Shown here piece by piece: positions 16,527-24,242 of a stretch of DNA of 33,031 nucleotides. Every line of letters starts with the position of its first letter. The stretch's first letter is position 1. The notes beneath the pieces are model-generated. The model had not been told where the DNA came from. It ran no database searches and worked only from the letters and a program-made list of their open reading frames with translations. The position numbers and the translations under genes were made by a program. This DNA comes from Anaerolineae bacterium (GTDB taxonomy: Bacteria > Chloroflexota > Anaerolineae > JACIWR01), in assembly GCA_014360845.1 (NCBI GenBank), contig JACIWR010000002.1, forward strand, positions 1 through 33,031, read 5' to 3'.

Positions 16527-18431
16527 TCACAGCAGAGTGGAGATCAGCCAAAGGGCCAGCCCGGCAAAGAGCAGGGTCATGCCCAATTTGATCGTGGCCG
16601 CGTGCCGTTGCAGAAAGCCGCTCAACTGCTTCGCTCCCGTTCCGTACCAGACCAGGACGAAGACCACCAACAAGGGGGTGATGAAGAGCAGGTTGTAGAG
16701 CAGCAGGAATGACGCCGCACGGGTGCGCATCTCCGGCACGCTCATGACGAAGATGATGGTGGGCAGGTAGACCTGTCCGGTGCAGGCCAGTTCCAGGAAC
16801 GAGACGATGATGCCGGTGAAGAAGGCGCCGGCCACGAAGGCCCGCGAACGGCGTCCCCGGCGGATGATGGCGTTGATGCGCATACGCAGTCCGTGCGGCA
16901 GGTTGAGGGCCATGTCGCCGATTTCCCCGCGCCGTGCCTTGTGGAAATCCAGGAAGCTGATGACGGCCAGCACGGCACAGAGGGCCGCTGTCAGGCCGTA
17001 GAGCCAGCGTCCCAGGGTGGTCAACAGTTCGGCGAATAGTCCCAGCACGCGGTGGAAGCCTAACCCCACCGCTAAGTAGGCCAGAAACACGCCCACCGTG
17101 AAGGCTGTTCCCACGGTTAGTATCTCTTTCCCTTTGCGCCCGCTGATGGAGAGGTAAGAGACGAAGAAGATCAGGGTGGCGAAGGCGCAGGGATTGAGGC
17201 CGTCAATCAGTCCGGCGAGGGCGACGGTCAGTACGCCCAGCGATTTGAACCGCTCCACGATGCTTTGCTCCGCCTCAACAGGGTCGAACTCTTCCCAGAG
17301 GGGCGGTGCGCCGATGGTGACGTACTTTTCCACCAGCACCTCCAGGCTGCGGGCGTTGATCTCCTCGCCAATGAGGGCTTCGTGGCCGACGAAGACGGCA
17401 GGGGCGGTGAGGCGCTTTTCCTCCGGCACCCCGGCTTGGGCGCCCAACCATTCGCACAGGGCCGAGTGCTCCCGCACGTCGAACTCGACAACTGCCAGTG
17501 GATAGCGTTGCTGGAGGTAGCGCAGGTCCAACTCGGCGCGGTCGCACTCCCGGCAACCGACCTGGTAGAAGTAGGCCAGGTGGATGGTCGGGGCATCGCC
17601 CGCCGTCGGCGAGGGAGTGGGACTGACCTGCACCTCCGGCAGGGCGACTCCGCCCTGGGCCAGGTACATGCTTACCAGGTCGGCGAGACGGGCCTCAATC
17701 TCCTTGTCCCCTACCAGGGCATGTTCCCCGATGAAAACCTCGGGCATACCGCCTACCTCCAGGCCGTATTGCCGTTCCAAGGCGCGCATCAGGGAGTAGT
17801 TGTCCGCCGATCCTTCCACGTCCCTTTCCTCAACCAGCAACTGCGCGCCATACTGTGCTTGCAGAGGGGCAATTACCTCTTCTTTAACGGTCAGGCACTC
17901 GCCGCATTTGCGATCGTAGAAGTAGTAGAAGGCCACCTGGGGTTGCGGTGTGATGACCAGGGGCGGTTCTTCCTCGTCGCCGCAGTGCTTGCAGACTTTG
18001 ATAGTCGGTTCCAGGAAAGGGGGGGCGTTGGGGCGAGGCGGATAGTCCACCCCGCCGGCGGCCAGGTAGCGAGCGATGGTCTCACCCAGCCGGGCGCGGA
18101 TCTCGTCCTCGCCGATGAGGGCTGTATCGCCGATGAAGACCTCCGGGATGCTCACCTGATCCGCCGGTATCCGGTAGGCGGCTTCCATGTCTAACAGCCA
18201 CTCGTAGTTCTCGGCGGTGGAGATTTCGATGAATCGTATCTCCAGTTGCTCCCCGTACTTCGTCTGTAAAGGCGGGAGTACTTCGTCCATCACCGCCCGG
18301 CAGTGGGGACAATCCTCGGAGTAGAAAAACAGAAGGCGCACTACCGGCCCGTCGGCCTGGACAGCGGGCAGCAACAGACCTAGCTCGATCAGCAGCAACA
18401 ACAGTGTTAGCAACAGCGCGGTTTTTTTCAC
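16527..18431 (-). CDS. Triple thioredoxin-like domain protein fused to a CcdA/DsbD-like membrane domain
   Basis: Signal peptide; FYSEDCPHCRAVMDEVLPPL, YFYDRKCGECLTVKEEVIAPLQ, YFYQVGCRECDRAELDLRYLQ; C-terminal VALAGLIDGLNPCAFATLIFFVSYL. GTG start at 18431 preceded by GGAGG. Confidence 0.85.
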   Translation of the reverse strand: MKKTALLLTLLLLLIELGLLLPAVQADGPVVRLLFFYSEDCPHCRAVMDEVLPPLQTKYGEQLEIRFIEISTAENYEWLLDMEAAYRIPADQVSIPEVFIGDTALIGEDEIRARLGETIARYLAAGGVDYPPRPNAPPFLEPTIKVCKHCGDEEEPPLVITPQPQVAFYYFYDRKCGECLTVKEEVIAPLQAQYGAQLLVEERDVEGSADNYSLMRALERQYGLEVGGMPEVFIGEHALVGDKEIEARLADLVSMYLAQGGVALPEVQVSPTPSPTAGDAPTIHLAYFYQVGCRECDRAELDLRYLQQRYPLAVVEFDVREHSALCEWLGAQAGVPEEKRLTAPAVFVGHEALIGEEINARSLEVLVEKYVTIGAPPLWEEFDPVEAEQSIVERFKSLGVLTVALAGLIDGLNPCAFATLIFFVSYLSISGRKGKEILTVGTAFTVGVFLAYLAVGLGFHRVLGLFAELLTTLGRWLYGLTAALCAVLAVISFLDFHKARRGEIGDMALNLPHGLRMRINAIIRRGRRSRAFVAGAFFTGIIVSFLELACTGQVYLPTIIFVMSVPEMRTRAASFLLLYNLLFITPLLVVFVLVWYGTGAKQLSGFLQRHAATIKLGMTLLFAGLALWLISTLL

Positions 18432-18479
18432 GCTATCCTCCGGAGGCAAGTTCGATCAGTGGGCCATGGAAGCCGCCGT

Positions 18480-19028
18480 TTACTTCTTGGGGCCGATGGC
18501 CGGCAGGTCCACAGCCAGCATATCGGCCAGTTGAGCTAGTTGGGCGGCGTATTGTGGTTCCTGCAGCGTGGTGCAGGCTTCCAGTTTCACGTGGCCCGCT
18601 ACCAGTTTGTTGGCAAAGACGAAACAGGTAGCCTCGCCGCAGGCCTTGCAATTGGTGCGCGGGAGCAATTTGTAGACTTCCATGGAGGTGGGGCGCCGAT
18701 GGGTCTCGTAGTCGGGCTCAATTTCGTCTCGCCGCTCCCAGGTGCGGTTGACCAATTTTATCAGCCCTTCCACTTCTTTGATCGCCGCCTGGCGGTCCTC
18801 CACATTGCTGACCGCAATTTGATAGGGGTGAAAGGCGATGTTGTGGCCTCCCTTTTTCCAGGTGAGGGCCGGTACGGCGGCGTTGTAGACCGCGCCGCGC
18901 AGGGTCGCGTTCAGGTAGGGCAGTACCTCACGGATGTCGGTCTTCAGGCGGGCGACAGCGCTGAAACGCTCCGCTCCCGGTTCGCAGGGTGGCGTAGAAA
19001 CCTCCAGGTCGTATTCTTCGATCAACAT
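18480..19028 (-). CDS. Fe-S cluster domain protein with CxxCGxxxC motif (AcsC/CdhE-like Fe-S domain)
   Basis: MEVYKLLPRTNCKACGEATCFVFANKLVAGHVKLEAC, preceded by an uncharacterised N-terminal domain. Confidence 0.75.
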   Translation of the reverse strand: MLIEEYDLEVSTPPCEPGAERFSAVARLKTDIREVLPYLNATLRGAVYNAAVPALTWKKGGHNIAFHPYQIAVSNVEDRQAAIKEVEGLIKLVNRTWERRDEIEPDYETHRRPTSMEVYKLLPRTNCKACGEATCFVFANKLVAGHVKLEACTTLQEPQYAAQLAQLADMLAVDLPAIGPKK

Positions 19029-19061
19029 CGTAGTCGCGTCTCCTTATCAGTTTTCGTGCTT

Positions 19062-19316
19062 GTTTACCGCAGAGCTCGCGGAGAACGCAGAGCATTCAGA
19101 ACGGCTCTTTCCAGGGCTGGGCCGAAAGCCCTCTGATGCGAAACTGGCCTACGGACAAGGCTCAAACCTGGAGTCCTGCGCTACAATGGCCCTTCGGCGG
19201 GGCTCAGGACAGGCCCTTCGGCGGGGCTCAGGACAGGCCCTTCGACAGAGCTCAGGGCAGGCCCTTCGGCGGGGCCAAAATCATCCCTCTGCGGCCTCTG
19301 CGTTCTCGGCGGTTAA
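19062..19316. repeat. MITE-like element: about 30-bp imperfect terminal inverted repeats around a 24-bp tandem array
   Basis: Left TTACCGCAGAGCTCGCGGAGAACGCAGAG; right, reverse-complemented, TTAACCGCCGAGAACGCAGAGGCCGCAGAG. Confidence 0.65.
19189..19276. repeat. 24-bp tandem repeat, about 3.7 units (GCCCTTCGGCGGGGCTCAGGACAG)
   Basis: Units 19189-19212, 19213-19236, 19237-19260 (variant) and partial 19261-19276. Confidence 0.9.
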
Positions 19317-19363
19317 AAATACCTGGTTTTATTGCCGACCACCGGTCGGCGTCGTTACACGTG

Positions 19364-19597
19364 TCAGGTGCCGTTGAAGCCGACTTCCACGCGCTTGTCT
19401 GGCCAGACAATGGTCGGCACTTTTCCCTGACCTCCGTTGAGGAGTAGCATTTCGTACATTTTAGCGGCATCTTTCTGCACATCATACACGACATAGGTCA
19501 CGCCGTCGTGGTCTAGCTTGCGCTTCAGGGCTCGCGTGTAGGGGCAGCCTTCCTTGCTGTAGATTTCTACGGGTTTGGTGGCATCGTCTTTTTTCAT
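19364..19597 (-). CDS. Glutaredoxin-like protein (possibly the Cys form of the UXX-star family)
   Basis: PVEIYSKEGCPYTRALKRKLDHDGVTYVVYDVQKDAAKMYEMLLLNGGQGKVPTIVWPDKRVEVGFNGT. Confidence 0.75.
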   Translation of the reverse strand: MKKDDATKPVEIYSKEGCPYTRALKRKLDHDGVTYVVYDVQKDAAKMYEMLLLNGGQGKVPTIVWPDKRVEVGFNGT

Positions 19598-19684
19598 CTT
19601 CGGTCCTCCTGGTATATCAGTGCGAAGTTGCAGGGGCTGACCGCCGTGTCAGCCATAGGGCGGATAAGGCTATCCGCTCCGCTT

Positions 19685-20419
19685 CTAATCAATGCGTCGT
19701 TGCAAAATCCAGACGGCCAGGGCGAAGAAGAGCAGGGTGAACCCGGCCAGCGCGCCCAGGTCCAGGGCGGTTTGGGCGGATACCGTGCCCAGCAGTGTGG
19801 CCCGAAGGGCCTCCACGCTGTAGGTGAGGGGCAGGGCGCGGGCCAGCACTTGCAACGCCGGTGGCAGATCGGTCAGGGGCACGAATACCCCGCCCAGGAA
19901 AATCATGGGAAAGCGGAAGAAGTTGGCCAGGGTCTGAGCCTCGAACACTTCTTGCACCGCCACTGAGACGAGAGCGCCCAAGGTCGAAAAGGCGGTTGTG
20001 CTCAGCAACAGGGCGAGCAGGGCCGGTGCCAGCCGCCACATCGCCAGGCTAAAGCCTATGGTCACCCCGATCAGTACCAGTCCGCTGATCAACAGGCCAA
20101 AAAGTACCCCACCCACCACTTTTCCGGCCAGCACAGCCGGTAGGGTGAGGGGGGCCAACAGCAGCCGCTCCAACGCCCCGATGCGCCGCTCGAAGGTGAT
20201 GACGATGGCCTCCATCGAGGTGGCACTGAAGAGAGCGGTCATGGCCACCAGGCCGGGGGCCAGGGCCCGCAGGTCGCCCGGGGTGCGGATGGCGAAGGCC
20301 AGAATCAGGGCGGCGGGGAACAGCATGCCCCAACTGATGTTGGGCGGCTTGAGGTAATAGGCTCTCATGTCCTTGAGGGCGATGTAGCAGATGCCGCGCA
20401 AATCGTCACGCCATATCAT
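19685..20419 (-). CDS. ABC-2 type transporter permease
   Basis: Membrane ORF with FERRIGALERLLLAPLTLPAVLAGKVVGG and LPLTYSVEALRATLLG; overlaps the ATPase by 4 bp. Confidence 0.88.
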   Translation of the reverse strand: MIWRDDLRGICYIALKDMRAYYLKPPNISWGMLFPAALILAFAIRTPGDLRALAPGLVAMTALFSATSMEAIVITFERRIGALERLLLAPLTLPAVLAGKVVGGVLFGLLISGLVLIGVTIGFSLAMWRLAPALLALLLSTTAFSTLGALVSVAVQEVFEAQTLANFFRFPMIFLGGVFVPLTDLPPALQVLARALPLTYSVEALRATLLGTVSAQTALDLGALAGFTLLFFALAVWILQRRID

Positions 20420-21321
20420 CGGTTCCCCTTTTCGGCCAGCATCACCTCGACACTCAAGCCGGTGAGTTCGATGAAAGCCTCTTCCAGGGTAGGCTGGATG
20501 GTGTTCACCGCCATCACTCGTTTACTCTCCGCTGCGGCGTGGTCCAGGGTCACACGCACTGCGCTTTCCACGTCCTCCCCGCGAAAGCGCAGCCGCTCCT
20601 CGCCGGAAGGGCCTGCCAGACGCACTTCCACGGTCGCTCCCCCGCTCACCCGCGATTTGAGCCCCTCGACCGTGTCCAGGGCGACGATGCGTCCGCGCAC
20701 GATAAGGGCCACTCGATCGGCCAGCCGCTCTGCTTCTTCCAGGTAGTGGGTGGTCAGGAAGATGGTCACTCCCTCCTGCCGCAGCCGCTCGATGAGGGCG
20801 CGTAACCCCCGCGCGCTGACCACGTCCAGCCCTACCGTCGGCTCATCCAGGAAGAGGAGGCGGGGACGGTGGATCAGGGCGGCGGCAATGGTCAGCGCTC
20901 GCTTCATCCCCCGCGAGAGGTGGGCGAAAGGGACATCCCGTTTGTCTTCCAGCCGGAAGCGATGCAGCAACTCATTGGCCCGCTGAGCTCGTTCCGCACG
21001 GGGTACGCCATAAAGCTGGCCAGTGAAGATCAGGTTGTCCCGCGCGGAGAGTTCATCGTAGAGATTGGATCGCTCTGGCACCACGCCCACTTGTTTTTTG
21101 ATGCGCGGCAGTTCGCGGTGCAGGTCCAGTCCCAGGACGCGGGCCTTGCCCGCCGTGGGCCGCGAAAGTCCGGTCAGCAGGCGGATGGTGGTCGTCTTCC
21201 CTGCGCCATTGGGGCCCAGGAAGGCGAAGACCTCGCCCTCTTGTACCGCGAAGGAGATGTGGTCCACGGCGGTCAGGGAGCCGTAGGTTTTGGTCAAATT
21301 CTCGGTCTCAATGGCGAACAT
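20416..21321 (-). CDS. ABC transporter ATP-binding protein
   Basis: GPNGAGKTTTIRLLTGLSRPTAG, HLSRGMKRALTIAAALIHRPRLLFLDEPTVGLD, LTTHYLEEAERLADRVALI. Confidence 0.93.
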   Translation of the reverse strand: MFAIETENLTKTYGSLTAVDHISFAVQEGEVFAFLGPNGAGKTTTIRLLTGLSRPTAGKARVLGLDLHRELPRIKKQVGVVPERSNLYDELSARDNLIFTGQLYGVPRAERAQRANELLHRFRLEDKRDVPFAHLSRGMKRALTIAAALIHRPRLLFLDEPTVGLDVVSARGLRALIERLRQEGVTIFLTTHYLEEAERLADRVALIVRGRIVALDTVEGLKSRVSGGATVEVRLAGPSGEERLRFRGEDVESAVRVTLDHAAAESKRVMAVNTIQPTLEEAFIELTGLSVEVMLAEKGNR

Positions 21322-21367
21322 TCATCCCCGTACAACGCTGATCGGCATACCACCCTTCAGCAGGACC

Positions 21368-21643
21368 TTATGCCCCCCGCTGCATCCACGCCGGATTCCA
21401 CGGCTCGTCGAGCAGAGTCACCTTCGCCTCTTTGACCCCCGGCACAGCCGCCGCTGCCTGGCGCACCTGAGCGGTGATCATGTCCGCCAGGGGGCAGAAG
21501 GGGGCGGTGAGCACCATCTTGATTTCCACCGTGTCTCCCTCGATGGCGATCTCCCGAATCATCCCCAGGTCCACCACGCTCATCCCAATCTCTGGATCAA
21601 TCACCGGCCGCAGGGCATCCATAATCCTTTCTTGAGTTAACAT
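21368..21643 (-). CDS. MIP18/PaaD-like (DUF59) Fe-S assembly protein
   Basis: ALRPVIDPEIGMSVVDLGMIREIAIEGDTVEIKMVLTAPFCPLADMITAQVRQAAAAVPGVKEAKVTLLDEPWNPAWM. Confidence 0.9.
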   Translation of the reverse strand: MLTQERIMDALRPVIDPEIGMSVVDLGMIREIAIEGDTVEIKMVLTAPFCPLADMITAQVRQAAAAVPGVKEAKVTLLDEPWNPAWMQRGA

Positions 21644-21655
21644 CTTTTTCTCCTC

Positions 21656-22186
21656 TCAATGTCGTCGCCAGAGACCGCGCATTCCATCCAGGAACTCGGG
21701 CACGGTCTGGCGTGGAAAACGCGGCCAGGTGGCGATGACCACCAGGCCGATCCATCCCACGAGCAGCATCCCGTATGGGGGCGCCATCCGCCACGCGGTC
21801 CAAATCATAGTGCCGTAGGGCAGGGCCTGTAGTCCCCAGGCCAGGTGGACCGAGCCAAAGTGCCACAATGCCGCCGCTCCGGCGGCCACGTAGGCCACGG
21901 CCAGCCAGGGGGAGATGAACCCGGCCAGGGTCAGGTAGGCCCACACGCCCAGAGCCACGGTCATGTCCGCTTCCAGATCGTGGTCTCCAATCCAGGTGTG
22001 GATGCCACGCGGGTCACGACGGGCCAGAGGGCCGTCCAGTACGTCGCTGATCCAGGCGGCCAACAGCGTCAGAGCAGCGGTCGGCAACGCTGGCGATCCG
22101 CCGTGAAAACTCAGCCATATCAGGTACAATCCCAGCAGGAAACGGATACCGGTCAAGGTATCGGCTATGGTTTTGGTCTGGATCAT
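21656..22186 (-). CDS. CDP-alcohol phosphatidyltransferase family protein
   Basis: Membrane ORF with DVLDGPLARRDPRGIHTWIGDHDLEADMTVALGV, matching DGxxAR..G..D..D. Confidence 0.75.
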   Translation of the reverse strand: MIQTKTIADTLTGIRFLLGLYLIWLSFHGGSPALPTAALTLLAAWISDVLDGPLARRDPRGIHTWIGDHDLEADMTVALGVWAYLTLAGFISPWLAVAYVAAGAAALWHFGSVHLAWGLQALPYGTMIWTAWRMAPPYGMLLVGWIGLVVIATWPRFPRQTVPEFLDGMRGLWRRH

Positions 22187-22189
22187 GGT

Positions 22190-22879
22190 TCACCCCTTCG
22201 GCAGGTTGGCCGCTTCAGAGGCGAAGGTGACACGACTTGCGGAAGGTGCGGCCAGCCTGGACACTGCTTGTAATGTCTCCATCAGTGCATTAGGCACCGG
22301 GCAACTGGGCCGGCAGAGGTAATCTGGGGCCAGGGTGTATACCTGGGTCTCGTTCAGCGGTTTGTTCAACTCGGCGACCAGGTCCAGCGGCGGCAGCGCT
22401 TCACCCAGGTTCAACGCGGCTGTGCAGCTTCCGGCGATAGACAGGCATATCTGGCCCTCATCGGCCCAGGCCACCGTGATCTGTAAGCGGTGGCCGCAGT
22501 CGCTGGCTGTCACCAAGATGGTGATGCGCATTGCTTGGGCGCGGAGTTGCTGGCAGCGCGGGCAGTGGCAGCGTACCCACACGGTTTGACTCTTCGGCAC
22601 GGGGGCCTGGCGGGGAACGGTGCTGAGGGAGCTCAGGAGCTGGATCACCTTTTTGCCGGGCAGGCAGTAGCGTACTCGATTGCCCTCTCGGCATGCTGTC
22701 ACCAGCCCCGCCTGGCGTAGCACCGCCAGGTGTTGGGAGATGTTGGCCTGGCGGCGGCCCAAAGTCAGGCACAGATGGTCTACATACTGGTCCCCGTTTT
22801 GTAGTGCGTACAGGATGCGCAGGCGAACGGGATGGGCCAGAACTTTGAAGAGGCGTGCCAATCTCTTGTAGGTGTCCAT
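22190..22879 (-). CDS. ArsR-family regulator fused to a Cys-rich C-terminal domain
   Basis: HTH FKVLAHPVRLRILYALQNGDQYVDHLCLTLGRRQANISQHLAVLRQAGLV; CHCPRC linker; C-terminal DCGH...SCTAALNLGEALP...YLCRPSCPVPNALMETLQAVSRLA. Confidence 0.85.
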   Translation of the reverse strand: MDTYKRLARLFKVLAHPVRLRILYALQNGDQYVDHLCLTLGRRQANISQHLAVLRQAGLVTACREGNRVRYCLPGKKVIQLLSSLSTVPRQAPVPKSQTVWVRCHCPRCQQLRAQAMRITILVTASDCGHRLQITVAWADEGQICLSIAGSCTAALNLGEALPPLDLVAELNKPLNETQVYTLAPDYLCRPSCPVPNALMETLQAVSRLAAPSASRVTFASEAANLPKG

Positions 22880-22919
22880 GGCTCCCTCCGCTCGTTACCT
22901 TGCCGCGCCGGAACTGACC

Positions 22920-23216
22920 TCACCGACCGGCTTGGTCCTTCTGCGCGCAAAAGGCAGCGTACTCGCGTAAAAGTGCCGCCTTGTATGCCTCCTCTGCTGA
23001 GCGCGGCACGTAATTCTGGGTTCTTATCATAGCCAATAGTTCGTCTTGTACCGATTCATTGGGTTCTAGCCCCAAAGCGTAAAGTTGCTCAAAGGCTGCT
23101 TGCAACCCGACTATTCCCACGGTCAGGCCATTGCCATAGATGTCCACCTGGGTGATGCTACTATCTCCGCCGCAGCAGCCGGCCGTTCGCCACATCATCG
23201 GTCCCCGTCCGGGCAT
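22920..23216 (-). CDS. Small helical protein with N-terminal CCGG motif
   Basis: TAGCCGGDSSITQVDIYGNGLTVGIVGLQAAFEQLYALGLEPNESVQDELLAMIRTQNYVPRSAEEAYKAALLREYAAFCAQ; resembles the N-part of the 15714-16223 protein. Confidence 0.75.
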   Translation of the reverse strand: MPGRGPMMWRTAGCCGGDSSITQVDIYGNGLTVGIVGLQAAFEQLYALGLEPNESVQDELLAMIRTQNYVPRSAEEAYKAALLREYAAFCAQKDQAGR

Positions 23217-23286
23217 GATTTCACCTCCTGATCACCGGGCCGAACAGGTGTTTCCCTCCGACGAACCAGTCCCGCTCATCCCAGAG

Positions 23287-23316
23287 GGGGACGCCGGAGT
23301 GCTGGCCGGCGTCCCC
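23287..23316. repeat. Hairpin GGGGACGCCGG-8nt-CCGGCGTCCCC
   Basis: Perfect 11-bp arms in the gap between the ferredoxin and small-protein genes; short TTT on the plus strand only. Confidence 0.65.
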
Positions 23317-23371
23317 TTTGTGCTTCTGCCGTGTTCCCAGAGTCGGGTCTTCTGGGAGAGGTAGGTGAACC

Positions 23372-23656
23372 TCACTCACTCTTGTACTGTTGCCTCAGCT
23401 CTCGGATGAGGGCCACTATCTCCTCTTTGTCCGGGAACTGGATGGCTTCCATGGAGCATATCTTAGCACAAGACTTGCAGAAGACCACGCAGTTAGTGGG
23501 ACGGGCTACCACGGGATGCCCATCGTTGTCATCCCAGTCGAAGACGTCGTTGGGACAGAACTCGTAACACTCCTGACAGCCCGCGCAAGAATCATAGTCA
23601 ATGGTGGGCCACCAGGGTATCTTTTCCCGGGGAATGTTTTGATATACCTGAGCCAT
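23372..23656 (-). CDS. 2x[4Fe-4S] ferredoxin
   Basis: IPREKIPWWPTIDYDSCAGCQECYEFCPNDVFDWDDNDGHPVVARPTNCVVFCKSCAKICSMEAIQFP. Confidence 0.92.
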   Translation of the reverse strand: MAQVYQNIPREKIPWWPTIDYDSCAGCQECYEFCPNDVFDWDDNDGHPVVARPTNCVVFCKSCAKICSMEAIQFPDKEEIVALIRELRQQYKSE

Positions 23657-23720
23657 GGGGGATCACCTCTCAGTCCAGGCGGGACGAGACAGAAGCTGGC
23701 CCGTCCCGCCTGTTGGTTTA

Positions 23721-24080
23721 TTAACCCAACTGGGCTATTGCCTCGGCCACTTTGTTGTAGGCCTCGTCAGTGGTCATGTTGCGCAGATCGAGGGAAACAA
23801 CTTGCTGGTCAAAGTTGCCCCCTACCTCGGCGAAAGCGTCCTTGAACATCTTGCGTTGCATGACGGGATCACAAGCGCCTACGACGTAGGTGTGGCCGGG
23901 CTTGGCGTAGTCCTGCCAGAAACGGTCGCCGTCTTCCACGCAGAGCTGGGGATGCACGATGGCATACTCCACGTCCAGCTCGGTGCGCACGCGGTTGATA
24001 AGCTGCCAAAGGTTCAGGCTTTGGAAGCCGGGGCACTCCCCGGTGCAGATGCACATCACGAATCTCGGTTTATCGGCCAT
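23721..24080 (-). CDS. Stand-alone HdrA N-terminal-like domain protein
   Basis: FVMCICTGECPGFQSLNLWQLINRVRTELDVEYAIVHPQLCVEDGDRFWQDYAKPGHTYVVGACDPVMQRKMFKDAFAEVG resembles the IC.CG...C...VV.ACSPR.HE..FR..L...G region of HdrA. Confidence 0.65.
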   Translation of the reverse strand: MADKPRFVMCICTGECPGFQSLNLWQLINRVRTELDVEYAIVHPQLCVEDGDRFWQDYAKPGHTYVVGACDPVMQRKMFKDAFAEVGGNFDQQVVSLDLRNMTTDEAYNKVAEAIAQLG

Positions 24081-24242
24081 TGGTGATACCTCCGTGAAAT
24101 TTTTAGAGTTAGGGTTGATTCTCGTGACAGGGCCGCCAGGGCATAAGCGGCGGTGCTCGTTTACAACCCGCTCCTCGCCCGCGCTGGCACGGACAGCGGC
24201 GGACCTTTTTCACCGACTTTGACTTCCTTGCCGATAACATTA

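Noticed and set aside
19189-19276. Tandem 24-bp array considered as CRISPR
   Set aside because: Units are contiguous with no spacers and there are no cas genes.
23287-23316. Hairpin considered as an intrinsic terminator of the minus-strand operon
   Set aside because: No U-tract on the minus strand; only a short TTT on the plus strand, where there is no upstream gene.
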